Below, piece after piece: positions 25,295-34,294 of a DNA stretch of 64,000 bases; the stretch's first letter is position 1, and the number at the start of each line of letters is the position of its first letter. A program made the translations under genes and the position numbers. The stretch is from assembly GCA_041392855.1 (NCBI GenBank), contig JAWKLD010000002.1, positions 62,001 to 126,000 on the forward strand. Reading direction: 5' to 3'. This DNA comes from Flavipsychrobacter sp. (lineage in GTDB: Bacteria; Bacteroidota; Bacteroidia; Chitinophagales; Chitinophagaceae). The notes beneath the pieces are model-generated. The model made no database searches and was not told the DNA's origin. It saw nothing but the letters and a program-made list of their open reading frames with translations.

Positions 25295-26344
25295 ATGGCT
25301 ATGGCAGACCTTTCTAATTTCGACCCCAACTCTGTAGGTGTTAAGAACGACAACCTTTTCGGACTTCCTTTTACCGAAGAGAATGCAGAACTGATATTAC
25401 TACCCGTTCCTTGGGAGGTAACTACATCTTATAGAGACGGTACTGCCAGAGGGCCTGAACATATTTTAGATGCCTCTTTACAAATAGACCTATACGACCC
25501 CGACACTACCAATGCCTGGAAGAAAGGCTTTTGTATGCTACCTATAGACAAACAAGTACGCAAAGAAAGCGACTATCTACGCCAATGCGCACAGTTGATC
25601 ATCTCTCATTTGGAAGAGGGCGGTGACGTAACTAAAAATGAGCACCTCAACTGTAAGCTTGAAGAGATCAACAAGGCTAGCTATGAGCTATGCGACTGGG
25701 TAAAAGAGCAAACATTAGCACAACTTAAAAAAGGGAAAAAAGTAGGGCTAATAGGTGGCGACCATAGCACTCCTCTTGGCTTTATCAAAGCACTTGGAGA
25801 GATGCACGAAAACTTTGGGGTATTGCAAATAGATGCTCATGCCGACTTGCGCGTAGCCTACGAAGGCTTTAAATATTCTCACGCCTCTATAATGTATAAT
25901 GTACTGGAAGAAGTGCCTCAGGTAAATAAGCTTGTACAGGTAGGTATACGTGACTATTGCGATGATGAATTGGTCATTATTCAACAAAACCCTAACCGTA
26001 TTGCAACCTTCTTTGATAAGGACATAAAAGAACAACAATACGAAGGGAGTACATGGCAACAAATTTGCAAGAAGATCGTTAGCGAACTTCCGCAGAAAGT
26101 ATATATCAGTTTTGATATTGACGGCTTAGACCCTAAGCTTTGTCCCAACACGGGCACGCCGGTACCGGGTGGTTTTGAGTTGCAAGAGGTATTTTACCTG
26201 ATCAAGCAAATACATCAATCGGGCAAGGAACTTGTAGGTTTTGACCTAAATGAAGTATCGGCTGGCAATCATGGCATGGACACCATAGATAGTATTGTAG
26301 GGGCGCGTGCACTATACAAGCTCTGCAACTATATGGTAGGCTAG
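25295..26344 (+). CDS. Arginase/agmatinase-family ureohydrolase (formimidoylglutamase-like)
   Basis: 349 residues. Binuclear Mn site motifs are present: GGDHS (H157), IDAHADLR (D180, H182, D184) and SFDIDGLDP (paired aspartates). The enzyme hydrolyses a guanidino or formimino group; arginase, agmatinase and formiminoglutamase cannot be separated here. The protein is about 40 residues longer than typical agmatinases, with an insertion around residues 85-140 before GGDH, as in several Bacteroidota homologues. It heads a probable operon with a UMF1 transporter and an MBL hydrolase. Confidence 0.85.
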   Translation: MAMADLSNFDPNSVGVKNDNLFGLPFTEENAELILLPVPWEVTTSYRDGTARGPEHILDASLQIDLYDPDTTNAWKKGFCMLPIDKQVRKESDYLRQCAQLIISHLEEGGDVTKNEHLNCKLEEINKASYELCDWVKEQTLAQLKKGKKVGLIGGDHSTPLGFIKALGEMHENFGVLQIDAHADLRVAYEGFKYSHASIMYNVLEEVPQVNKLVQVGIRDYCDDELVIIQQNPNRIATFFDKDIKEQQYEGSTWQQICKKIVSELPQKVYISFDIDGLDPKLCPNTGTPVPGGFELQEVFYLIKQIHQSGKELVGFDLNEVSAGNHGMDTIDSIVGARALYKLCNYMVG

Positions 26345-26383
26345 TACAATAAGTTTGCGTAAACAATATGTTTCCTTTAGTAA

Positions 26384-27736
26384 ATGGACTATTTTAGTTC
26401 TATGAAGGCAACGGCACAAGCGAATACTAAAAAGATACACCGTAGTTGGGCCATGTACGATTGGGCCAATTCTGCGTACAACTTGGTTATTACCTCTACC
26501 ATCTTCCCCATATATTATGCCGCAGTAACATCTGTGAAGGAGAACGATGTAATTATCAACGATAAGGTTGATTTTTTTGGTATCAGTTTTACCAATACAG
26601 CCTTGTTTGATTATGCCGCAGCGGCTGCTTATTTGGTCATCGCACTCATCTCCCCTATACTATCTTCTATTGCCGACTATAAAGGCAATAAAAAACAGTT
26701 CATGCAGTTCTTTGCCTACTTAGGAGCAGCTGCATGCGCAGGGCTATATTTCTTTGATGGCAGCACTTTAGAACTTGGCATTATACTCTTTGCTGTAGCA
26801 GCCATTGGCTATTGTGGCAGCTTGGTATTCTACAATGCCTTTCTACCAGAGATTGCCGTGGAGGAAGATAGAGACCGACTGAGTGCTAAAGGATTTGCAT
26901 ACGGATACATAGGTAGTGTACTACTACAGATCATATGCTTTGTATTTGTGATGAAGCCAGAGCTATTTGGTATTACTGACGCAACCTTCCCTCCAAGACT
27001 ATCCTTTTTACTGGTAGGTGTTTGGTGGTTTGTTTTTGCACAAGTATCGTTAAGGGGTTTACCAAAAGGGCAACCGTTGGAGCAGCATCCTGAACATAAT
27101 GTGTTGACCAATGGCTTCCATGAGCTAAAGAAGGTATGGCAAAAGATAAAGACCATGCCTATACTCAAAACCTATTTAGGTGCATTCTTCATGTATAGTA
27201 TGGGCGTGCAGACCGTTATGTTGGCAGCCACCATCTTTGGCAGTAAAGAGCTACAACTAGAAACCAGTCAACTCATCACTACCATACTTATCATACAACT
27301 GGTAGCCATTGCAGGAGCATACCTTATGGCAAAGCTGTCCGACCGTTTTGGCAACCTAAGAGTATTACTTGGTGTGGTGTTTATATGGATAGGCATATGT
27401 GTGTTTGCTTACTTTGTGCAAACAGCCATGCAATTTTATATCATAGCAACACTTGTAGGTTTGGTTATGGGAGGCATACAATCACTTAGTCGTTCTACTT
27501 ACGCTAAACTCATGCCCGAAACCAAAGACACAGCCTCTTTCTTTAGCTTCTACGATGTAACTGAGAAACTAGCTATTGTAATAGGAATGTTCTCCTTTGG
27601 CTATATAGAAGAGCTAACGGGTAGCATGCGCAACTCTATAGTAGCCCTATTTAGTTTCTTCGCCATAGGCGCTGTACTTTTGTATATAGCCTACAAGAGA
27701 GCTAAAAGAGATCATTTACAAACATCAGTAACATAA
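26384..27736 (+). CDS. UMF1-family MFS transporter (Atg22-like)
   Basis: 450 residues with about 12 hydrophobic segments. The N-terminal HRSWAMYDWANSAYNLVITS is the UMF1/Atg22 family hallmark, and SRSTYAKLMPETKDTASFFSFYDV is the conserved loop in the C-terminal half. The related yeast Atg22 exports amino acids from vacuoles; the bacterial substrate is unknown. It begins 39 nt after the ureohydrolase and 4 nt before the MBL gene, so the three are likely cotranscribed. A second in-frame ATG is at 26402. Confidence 0.85.
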   Translation: MDYFSSMKATAQANTKKIHRSWAMYDWANSAYNLVITSTIFPIYYAAVTSVKENDVIINDKVDFFGISFTNTALFDYAAAAAYLVIALISPILSSIADYKGNKKQFMQFFAYLGAAACAGLYFFDGSTLELGIILFAVAAIGYCGSLVFYNAFLPEIAVEEDRDRLSAKGFAYGYIGSVLLQIICFVFVMKPELFGITDATFPPRLSFLLVGVWWFVFAQVSLRGLPKGQPLEQHPEHNVLTNGFHELKKVWQKIKTMPILKTYLGAFFMYSMGVQTVMLAATIFGSKELQLETSQLITTILIIQLVAIAGAYLMAKLSDRFGNLRVLLGVVFIWIGICVFAYFVQTAMQFYIIATLVGLVMGGIQSLSRSTYAKLMPETKDTASFFSFYDVTEKLAIVIGMFSFGYIEELTGSMRNSIVALFSFFAIGAVLLYIAYKRAKRDHLQTSVT

Positions 27737-27740
27737 GAAC

Positions 27741-28583
27741 ATGAATATATATACGGTCAACGCAGGATATTTTAAACTAGATGGTGGTGCAATGCATGGT
27801 GTTGTGCCTAAGGTAATGTGGCAAAAAGTAAACCCTGCCGATGATGATAATCTATGTACATGGGCTATGCGCTGCCTGCTTATAGAGCATGGCGATAGAA
27901 AGATATTGGTAGATAATGGCATGGGGACCAAGCAAGATGAAAAATTCTTTAGTCACTTCCACCCCCATGGTGAGGATACAATTGAAAGGTCTATTGCTAA
28001 GCACGGCTATAAACCAGAAGATATTACCGATGTATTCCTAACTCATCTACACTTCGACCATTGTGGCGGTTCAGTAAAACGTGAAGGTGACAAACTAATA
28101 CCTGCATTTCCTAATGCAACATATTATACCAACAAAGCACATTGGGACTGGGCCATTACCCCAAACGCTCGTGAGAAAGCTAGCTTTCTAAAAGAAAACA
28201 TTGTACCACTTGAAGAAGCAGGCGTATTGAAATATATAGATACTACAGATGGTGCCGAATGGATAGAAGGTATCCGCATCCGCTATTGCAATGGACATAC
28301 TGAGCAGATGATGCTTTTAGAGATGGACTACAAAGGCAGAACACTACTTTTCTGTGCCGACCTACTACCTAGTGTAGCACATATATCACTCCCATGGGTA
28401 ATGGGCTATGATATGCGTCCGCTAGATACACTGGCAGAAAAAGAAAAAATGCTGACACTTGCTGTTGAGAACGATTGGGTATTGGTATTCGAGCACGACC
28501 CTAAAAATGAATGTGCTACCGTACACCGCGATGAAAAAGGCAGAATACGCCTGAAAGAAACTTTTGACTTGAGTAGCTTATAA
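27741..28583 (+). CDS. MBL-fold metallo-hydrolase
   Basis: 280 residues. Metallo-beta-lactamase superfamily: the motif THLHFDHCGG (about residues 95-104) supplies the two-zinc ligands, followed by a NGHTEQMM block and FCADLLPS (third-ligand Asp), and a late EHDP histidine. The layout resembles AHL lactonase/YtnP-like enzymes, but the substrate is not determinable. The 3' end overlaps the convergent cupin gene by 6 bp. Confidence 0.82.
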   Translation: MNIYTVNAGYFKLDGGAMHGVVPKVMWQKVNPADDDNLCTWAMRCLLIEHGDRKILVDNGMGTKQDEKFFSHFHPHGEDTIERSIAKHGYKPEDITDVFLTHLHFDHCGGSVKREGDKLIPAFPNATYYTNKAHWDWAITPNAREKASFLKENIVPLEEAGVLKYIDTTDGAEWIEGIRIRYCNGHTEQMMLLEMDYKGRTLLFCADLLPSVAHISLPWVMGYDMRPLDTLAEKEKMLTLAVENDWVLVFEHDPKNECATVHRDEKGRIRLKETFDLSSL

Positions 28584-28919
28584 CACAACCCTATCTCCAT
28601 GCGATTTAGGTTGCGATATAACCAAAAAGTTTAGGTCTTTATCAACAGTGTCGTTCTTGATACAATGTTTTATATTGGGCTTGATATAGATACTATCTCC
28701 CTGTTCTGCTACTATTTGTTCCTCTTCTATATAAAAAGTAGCCTTACCTGATAAAACGTAAAAAAGCTGTTGTGCCTTCTTGTGATAGTGCAGTACTTCT
28801 TCCGTACCAGGAGGCATGCGTTCCTGAATAACGCTTAATTCACTAGAGTCTAGCAAATGCCAGCCATCACAATTATCACCCCAAGTATAATGAGGTGAAT
28901 TATTTACATTTTTAAGCAT
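28578..28919 (-). CDS. Single-domain cupin protein
   Basis: 113 residues forming one RmlC-like cupin barrel. Motif 1 is visible as LHYHKKAQQLFYVLSGKATFYI, with two His/one Glu-type ligands partly conserved (HYH and Q where Glu is usual). Motif 2 is GDSIYIKPNIKHCIKN, with the fourth-ligand His. It is a small metal-binding enzyme or sensor; the substrate is unknown. Convergent 6-bp overlap with the MBL-fold gene. Confidence 0.8.
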   Translation of the reverse strand: MLKNVNNSPHYTWGDNCDGWHLLDSSELSVIQERMPPGTEEVLHYHKKAQQLFYVLSGKATFYIEEEQIVAEQGDSIYIKPNIKHCIKNDTVDKDLNFLVISQPKSHGDRVVL

Positions 28920-29033
28920 AACGTCCTATTTATAGCACCTTACAATATAAACACTTTGGCTTACGAGAAGAAGCTATGACAATCACATGACAAATCTTTC
29001 CCGCTTTTAATAAATCCTTTATAGGTGCGTCAG

Positions 29034-29041
29034 TACCTTTG
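29034..29041 (+). promoter_or_regulatory. -7 promoter element for the PD40 lipoprotein
   Basis: TACCTTTG, 18 nt before the ATG at 29060; it overlaps an alternative TTG start at 29039, which is therefore rejected. Confidence 0.5.
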
Positions 29042-29059
29042 CGCGCAAATCTAGAATTA

Positions 29060-30208
29060 ATGAAAAAATATAGTATTGTATTGGCTGCATTGCTTTTTGC
29101 AGCTTGTGGCGGTAGCGAGCATTCAGAACAAGAAGGTGCTCAGGGAGATCAAGAAGCTCATGCACATCATGGGCATGGTGCCCCGGTAAGCGAGGTAGAT
29201 GCTACCACACTTACCTACTCGGATGAGAAACATTTTAGCAATGTTATCCAGTTAACCACTGGAGGTGATAATGCAGAGGCTTACTTCAGCTTCGATGGAA
29301 AATCTGTGGTTTTCCAACGTACTAACCCTGAAGAGGGTATCGAATGCGACCGCATATTTTACGGTGTATTACCTAATACTCAAGAAGACAAATTTGAATA
29401 TAAGTTGGTAAGCACAGGTACGGGTAGAACTACTTGTTCTTATATGATGCCTGACGGTAAACATGTGATGTACTCTTCTACACACCTAGGTAGTAAAGAC
29501 TGTCCTCCTGTACCTAAAAGAGAAGATCATGGTAACAAATACGTATGGCCAATCTACGATAGCTACGACATATTCATTGCAGACCTTGAAGGCAACATCA
29601 CAAAGCAGGTAACTAAAGAGCCTGGATATGATGCAGAGCCTGTTATTTCCCCTAAAGGAGACAAAGTGATTTTTACTTCTACACGTAATGGCGATTTAGA
29701 CCTATATACTATGAACCTTGACGGTACAGGTATAAAGCAGATCACCAATACATTGGGTTACGATGGTGGTGCATGGTTCTCACCTGATGGCAGCAAAATA
29801 GTATGGCGTGCATCTCGCCCTAAAACTGAGGAAGAAGTAAAAGAATACAAAGAACTTTTGGCTCAAGGTTTAGTAAAGCCAACCAACATGGAAGTATTTG
29901 TAGCTAATGCTGACGGTAGCGATGTGCAACAAATAACCAACCTTGGACAGGCCAACTGGGCACCTAACTGGATGCCTGATGGCAAACGTATCATTTTCGC
30001 ATCGAACCATGAGTATGAAAGAGGTTTCCCTTTCAACCTTTATATCATTAACCTGGATGGCACAGGTCTTGAGAAGATCTCTCATGACGGGGGTTTTGAC
30101 GCCTTCCCTATGTTCTCTCCAGACGGTAAGCGTTTATTATTCAGCTCCAACCGTAACAATGGTGGCACTCGCGAAACCAATATGTTCATAGCAGACTGGG
30201 TAGAGTAA
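29060..30208 (+). CDS. TolB-like beta-propeller (PD40) lipoprotein
   Basis: 382 residues from the ATG at 29060. Lipoprotein signal ends LLFAAC. A His-rich stretch HAHHGHG follows at about 39-45. At least five WD40-like PD40 repeats follow (e.g. DAEPVISPKGDKVIFTS, YDGGAWFSPDGSKIVWRA, WAPNWMPDGKRIIFAS, DAFPMFSPDGKRLLFSS), each with the S/P-D/K-G-K core typical of TolB propellers. Likely a periplasmic or surface propeller that binds a protein or ligand; it lacks the TolB N-terminal domain and any peptidase domain. It ends before a strong terminator. Confidence 0.8.
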   Translation: MKKYSIVLAALLFAACGGSEHSEQEGAQGDQEAHAHHGHGAPVSEVDATTLTYSDEKHFSNVIQLTTGGDNAEAYFSFDGKSVVFQRTNPEEGIECDRIFYGVLPNTQEDKFEYKLVSTGTGRTTCSYMMPDGKHVMYSSTHLGSKDCPPVPKREDHGNKYVWPIYDSYDIFIADLEGNITKQVTKEPGYDAEPVISPKGDKVIFTSTRNGDLDLYTMNLDGTGIKQITNTLGYDGGAWFSPDGSKIVWRASRPKTEEEVKEYKELLAQGLVKPTNMEVFVANADGSDVQQITNLGQANWAPNWMPDGKRIIFASNHEYERGFPFNLYIINLDGTGLEKISHDGGFDAFPMFSPDGKRLLFSSNRNNGGTRETNMFIADWVE

Positions 30209-30230
30209 GACTTTTATATAGCAACCTGAT

Positions 30231-30263
30231 AAAGCCAAGTGTGATAGTACACTTGGCTTTTTT
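30231..30263 (+). terminator. Terminator of the PD40 lipoprotein gene
   Basis: AAAGCCAAGTGT pairs perfectly with ACACTTGGCTTT around GATAGT, followed by TTTTTTG. Confidence 0.88.
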
Positions 30264-30304
30264 GTATCCATGATTTATTCCTGATAATTTTTACTTTTAT
30301 CATT

Positions 30305-30676
30305 ATGATACGCGCATTTTTGCTAGTTGGTCTTGGAGGATTCTTTGGTAGTATAGCCAGATATGGCATTAGTCATATTATCAATAAGTATATTACTAAC
30401 CCTTTTCCCTATGCCACCTTTATAGTAAACATTCTGGGGTGTTTCCTAATAGGATTACTATTTGGGCTGGGGCAGCGTAGCAGTTGGATGGAAGATCAAG
30501 GCTGGTTGATACTGGCTACAGGATTTTGTGGAGCATTTACCACTTTTTCCACTTTTGCGTTAGAAAACAATGCGCTTATCAATGAGCAAAGAACGATAAC
30601 ATCTATTCTATATATTGCCACTAGTGTGGCTATTGGGCTTTTACTATGCCGTTGGGGCATGAATTTAATGAAATAA
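30305..30676 (+). CDS. crcB: Fluoride channel CrcB/Fluc
   Basis: 123 residues with four membrane helices; works as a dual-topology dimer that exports fluoride. Signature parts are FVNILGCFLIGLLFG-like (polar-track Asn) and GFCGAFTTFSTFALE, containing the Phe-box and Na+-site Thr/Ser residues. Only about 40 nt separate the ATG from the preceding terminator, and no fluoride riboswitch fold is visible there. A TACTTTTA near-match to the -7 element lies at 30292-30299. Confidence 0.92.
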   Translation: MIRAFLLVGLGGFFGSIARYGISHIINKYITNPFPYATFIVNILGCFLIGLLFGLGQRSSWMEDQGWLILATGFCGAFTTFSTFALENNALINEQRTITSILYIATSVAIGLLLCRWGMNLMK

Positions 30677-30773
30677 TCTACCCCCAAGAGTAAAAAAATC
30701 CCATCTATCCTCGTATTTTTGATTAATCAAAGGGTGTTTGCTAATTTAGCAGCCGCAAACGATAATTTTTCCA

Positions 30774-31991
30774 ATGATAGAAATTAAAGTGCCTCCTGTT
30801 GGCGAATCAATCAGTGAAGTAACCTTGGTAACTTGGTTGAAAAGTGATGGTGATTGGGTAGAAAGAGATGAACTACTCTGCGAACTAGAATCAGAAAAAG
30901 CAACATTTGAGCTGAATGCTGAAAAAGCAGGTATTCTTAAAGTTGTTGCTGAAGAGGGCACAGACTTAAATATTGGCGACGTAGCTTGTCAGATAGATGA
31001 CACAGCCGAGCGCCCTGAAGGTGCTGGTGAGCCTGCTGCAGAAGCAGCTCCTGCCAAAGAAGAAAAGAAAGCCGAAGCACCCAAAGCTGCTGAAGCGGCT
31101 CCAAAAGTAGAAGCAAATGCTACGCCTGTAGCTAAAAATATAATGGCAGACAAAAAACTATCTGCTGGAGATGTGAAAGGCTCAGGAGAAAACGGACGCA
31201 TCTTAAAGAAAGATGTACTTGCCGCTTTAGAAAATCCAGGACGTATAGGTGGTGGTGTAGCCAGCAGAAACGAGGACAGAAAGAAAATGAGCAACCTTCG
31301 TAAGACGGTTTCTCGTCGCCTTGTAGAAGCTAAAAACACAACTGCGATGTTGACTACCTTCAACGAGGTAGATATGACCAACATCATGAAGATCCGTTCG
31401 CAGTATAAAGAGAAATTCAAAGAGCTACATGGTGTGAACCTTGGCTTCATGTCTTTCTTCACTAAGGCATGTTGTTATGCACTTACAGAATGGCCTTCAG
31501 TAAATGCATACATCGATGGTGACCAAATAGTATACCACGAGTATTGCGATATTTCCATTGCTGTATCTGCACCAAAAGGATTGGTAGTACCGGTTATCCG
31601 CAATGCAGAGAGCATGGGCATGCACGAGATAGAGGCAGAAGTGAAAAACCTAGCGTTGAAAGCTCGTGATAATAAACTGACCATTGAAGAAATGACAGGT
31701 GGTACATTTACCATTACCAACGGTGGAGTATTCGGCTCGTTGATGTCTACTCCTATTATCAATATACCACAGAGTGCTATATTGGGTATGCACAAAATAC
31801 AAGAGCGCCCTATGGTAATAGATGGCAAAATAGAAGTAAGACCAATGATGTACTTAGCATTGAGTTACGACCACCGTATCATCGACGGTCGTGAGTCGGT
31901 TGGTTTCCTAGTACGTGTTAAGGAGTTATTAGAAAACCCTGAGCTAATGCTAATGGGTAAAGACCCTGTACAGACTTTATTAGAACTATAA
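30774..31991 (+). CDS. odhB: 2-oxoglutarate dehydrogenase E2 (dihydrolipoyl succinyltransferase)
   Basis: 405 residues. Lipoyl domain 1-77 with Lys42 in CELESEKATFE, an Ala/Glu/Lys-rich linker (~80-118), a peripheral-subunit-binding domain (~120-160, KNIMADKKLSAGDVKGSGENGRILKKDVL), and the acyltransferase core with ALSYDHRIIDGRESVGF. The single lipoyl domain, EVTLVTWLKSDGD and DGRESVGFLV pattern favour SucB/OdhB over pyruvate or branched-chain E2. The E1 gene is not adjacent; the upstream neighbour is crcB. A hairpin terminator follows. Confidence 0.9.
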   Translation: MIEIKVPPVGESISEVTLVTWLKSDGDWVERDELLCELESEKATFELNAEKAGILKVVAEEGTDLNIGDVACQIDDTAERPEGAGEPAAEAAPAKEEKKAEAPKAAEAAPKVEANATPVAKNIMADKKLSAGDVKGSGENGRILKKDVLAALENPGRIGGGVASRNEDRKKMSNLRKTVSRRLVEAKNTTAMLTTFNEVDMTNIMKIRSQYKEKFKELHGVNLGFMSFFTKACCYALTEWPSVNAYIDGDQIVYHEYCDISIAVSAPKGLVVPVIRNAESMGMHEIEAEVKNLALKARDNKLTIEEMTGGTFTITNGGVFGSLMSTPIINIPQSAILGMHKIQERPMVIDGKIEVRPMMYLALSYDHRIIDGRESVGFLVRVKELLENPELMLMGKDPVQTLLEL

Positions 31992-32012
31992 GTTTTAAAT
32001 CATATACTTTTC

Positions 32013-32040
32013 AAAAGCCTCGCAATAAGCGGGGCTTTAT
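32013..32040 (+). terminator. Terminator after odhB (copy 1 of a duplicated hairpin)
   Basis: AAAGCCTCGC/GCGGGGCTTT stem with an AATAA loop. The 26-bp hairpin at 32013-32038 is repeated identically at 33142-33167. Confidence 0.85.
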
Positions 32041-32091
32041 TGTGTTGTATAAAAAACCAGTATATTTACAATACATTAAAAGCCCTATAAA

Positions 32092-33126
32092 ATGAGGTTA
32101 CCCAACATACTACTGCTAGCAATATTCGCCTTTGGAATTCAAACTACTTCAGCACAACTAGTCAACACATTAACTATAAATACAGGCTACAATAATGTAA
32201 CAAAAAACACGTTAACACTTGGTGCTCAAGACTTAAATTGGACGATTACAAAGGTTGCTACATCACTAACTGGCAACAATAACTACTTGACATTACCTTC
32301 CGGAGCTACGCTTCCTTATAAAGCCTACACAAGTAAAGTATGGCACGTGTCTTACCCTCCTTATACTGTTACTATCCCTAACAAAACACATTGGCTAGCT
32401 ATTGGACCTAACTTGATGGACGATAATTGGGCAGCAACTGAACCAGATACTGCGGGTCATTACGTAGTATTCGAACGTCAGTTCAAATTATGCACTGAAG
32501 AGTCAGATGCATCTGACTCTATTCTAATTGATATGGATATCAGATGTGACAACTTTCTAATTGGGGTATATATTGACAATCACCAAATTGTAACTAACCA
32601 AGGCAATACTTATTTTTATAACACTCCCTACCACCTAAATAGTGCCATACATAAATATTCTTTAAGTGGAGGCACGCACACCTTAAAGGTGATAGTAAGA
32701 AATGAGCCAGCTCCTCAAAGTCAGAAACATCCCAACAACCCAATAGGACTAAATATAGTAGGTACTATATCTACTCAATTTCAGAATAATATAATTATAG
32801 ATACCGACAACTTCCCGAATTATGATTGCAGTACCGGAGACACTACTGTATCAATAGCCCCTACAAATAGTGAAAAAGCGTCACTTACTCACTACCCTAA
32901 CCCAGTAAATGACCAAATGACCATCTCTTATACTTTACCTAAAGTCGAGGAAAATGCAATTATTATCCTTTTTAACCAAATTGGAAAAGTTATATCTAAA
33001 CATCCAATTACTCATACAGGGAATGGACAATTAAAAATAAATACAAGCCACCTTCCTCAAGGCTTATATATATATTCATTGTACATAAATAACACCCCTG
33101 TCATTACCAACAAGATGATAAAGTAG
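32092..33126 (+). CDS. T9SS-sorted secreted protein of unknown function
   Basis: 344 residues. Signal peptide 1-22 (ending TSAQ). A ~220-residue beta-rich region (SILIDMDIRCDNFLIGVYID, HTLKVIVRNEPAP) looks like a galactose-binding-type beta-sandwich, but no family is certain. Type A sorting domain in the last ~75 residues (HYPNPVNDQMTISY ... LPQGLYIYSLY). The gene lies between two identical 26-bp terminator hairpins, which suggests it was inserted or that the 3' end was duplicated. Confidence 0.6.
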   Translation: MRLPNILLLAIFAFGIQTTSAQLVNTLTINTGYNNVTKNTLTLGAQDLNWTITKVATSLTGNNNYLTLPSGATLPYKAYTSKVWHVSYPPYTVTIPNKTHWLAIGPNLMDDNWAATEPDTAGHYVVFERQFKLCTEESDASDSILIDMDIRCDNFLIGVYIDNHQIVTNQGNTYFYNTPYHLNSAIHKYSLSGGTHTLKVIVRNEPAPQSQKHPNNPIGLNIVGTISTQFQNNIIIDTDNFPNYDCSTGDTTVSIAPTNSEKASLTHYPNPVNDQMTISYTLPKVEENAIIILFNQIGKVISKHPITHTGNGQLKINTSHLPQGLYIYSLYINNTPVITNKMIK

Positions 33127-33141
33127 AGAATGCAATATTTT

Positions 33142-33167
33142 AAAAGCCTCGCAATAAGCGGGGCTTT
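33142..33167 (+). terminator. Terminator after the T9SS gene (copy 2 of a duplicated hairpin)
   Basis: Identical in all 26 bases to the hairpin after odhB at 32013-32038. It ends three bases before the -7 element of the methylase gene. Confidence 0.8.
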
Positions 33168-33169
33168 CG

Positions 33170-33177
33170 TACTTTTG
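33170..33177 (+). promoter_or_regulatory. -7 promoter element for the RsmB-type methylase
   Basis: TACTTTTG ends 6 nt before the ATG at 33184; the upstream in-frame ATG at 33130 would be read through the terminator hairpin and is rejected. Confidence 0.55.
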
Positions 33178-33183
33178 CCCCTC

Positions 33184-34293
33184 ATGCGTTACATCTGGCA
33201 ACATATAGCAGCTATAATAGCTTCTTTCGACGGGGCTACTCCGCTTCCTATCTTCTTAAAAGAATACTATAAGAACAATAAAAAACTAGGCAGTAGAGAT
33301 AGGCGTATACTCAACGAGATGGTCTATAGCTATTATCGCTGTGCTAAAGGACTCCCTGCCGAGTTACCCATTAATGAAAAAGTAGCCACTTGCTTAGTAG
33401 TATGCGGCATACAAAACAAGCATATAGAATGGTTATTAAGTGATGTAACTACACATGAAGACGCCTACAACCCTAATCAAAACTTCCCAGATGAAATTGA
33501 CCTATCAGATGGCATTACCAAAGAAGAATGGATAGACAGCCTTCTGGAACAGCCTGACTTGTTCTTACGTGTACGTAAAGACATGGACAAGTTGCTTAGC
33601 TTCTTCAACAAGGAAGGTGTAGAGTATGAGCAGCTAACAGACACCTGTATTGCCCTACCCAATGGCACCCCTATTGACAAGATGCTGCCTGAACATATGT
33701 ATGTGGTGCAGGATGCCTCTTCGCAAGCTGTTGGTGATTTTCTCAATCCACAACCCGAAGAAGAATGGTGGGACGCCTGTTCAGGAGCAGGGGGCAAATC
33801 TCTTTTAGTAAAAGACATAGAGCCCTTAGTCAACCTTACCGTATCAGACGCTCGCCGAACTATATTGGTAAACCTAAAAGAACGTTTTAGAAAGTATAGC
33901 CATATACTACCTACCGTGCATAAGGTAGACGTAACCAATGCTGATAAACTAAAAAGCAAATTAGAAGACAGCCTATTTGACCATGTACTGTGCGATGTAC
34001 CCTGCACAGGCTCGGGCACTTGGGCACGCACGCCTGAGCAGTATTATTTCTTCCAACAAGACACATTGGAAGACTTCAATAAAAGGCAGACCAATATTGC
34101 AGTAAATGCAGCCGCTTATTTAAAAGAAGGAGGGAAGCTCTATTATATTACTTGTTCTGTTTTCCGTGAAGAGAATGAAAATGTTGTAGCCGAAATAACT
34201 AAACAAACAGGGCTGCAATTGGAACACCAGCAAATCATAAAAGGTATTGAAAACCGAGCAGACAATATGTTTATTGCCATACTCACAAAATGA
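33184..34293 (+). CDS. RsmB/NOP-family RNA m5C methyltransferase
   Basis: 369 residues from the ATG at 33184. Longer starts are artefacts: the frame upstream encodes the terminator. SAM-binding motif DACSGAGGKSLL. Two catalytic cysteines are seen: the motif IV Cys in DVPCTGSGTWARTP and the motif VI Cys in YITCSVFREENENVV. The N-terminal ~120 residues form a small helical domain as in RsmB/NusB-like. It probably methylates a cytosine of 16S rRNA (E. coli RsmB acts on C967), but the exact site is unproven. The stop is one base from the convergent subtilase stop. Confidence 0.85.
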   Translation: MRYIWQHIAAIIASFDGATPLPIFLKEYYKNNKKLGSRDRRILNEMVYSYYRCAKGLPAELPINEKVATCLVVCGIQNKHIEWLLSDVTTHEDAYNPNQNFPDEIDLSDGITKEEWIDSLLEQPDLFLRVRKDMDKLLSFFNKEGVEYEQLTDTCIALPNGTPIDKMLPEHMYVVQDASSQAVGDFLNPQPEEEWWDACSGAGGKSLLVKDIEPLVNLTVSDARRTILVNLKERFRKYSHILPTVHKVDVTNADKLKSKLEDSLFDHVLCDVPCTGSGTWARTPEQYYFFQQDTLEDFNKRQTNIAVNAAAYLKEGGKLYYITCSVFREENENVVAEITKQTGLQLEHQQIIKGIENRADNMFIAILTK

Positions 34294-34294
34294 T

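Noticed and set aside
30262..30304. Fluoride riboswitch before crcB
   Set aside because: Only about 40 nt lie between the previous terminator and the ATG, too short and without the expected pseudoknot sequences.
33130..33183. Upstream ATG of the RsmB-type gene
   Set aside because: It would translate a terminator hairpin that is duplicated at 32013; the -7 element falls between the two ATGs.
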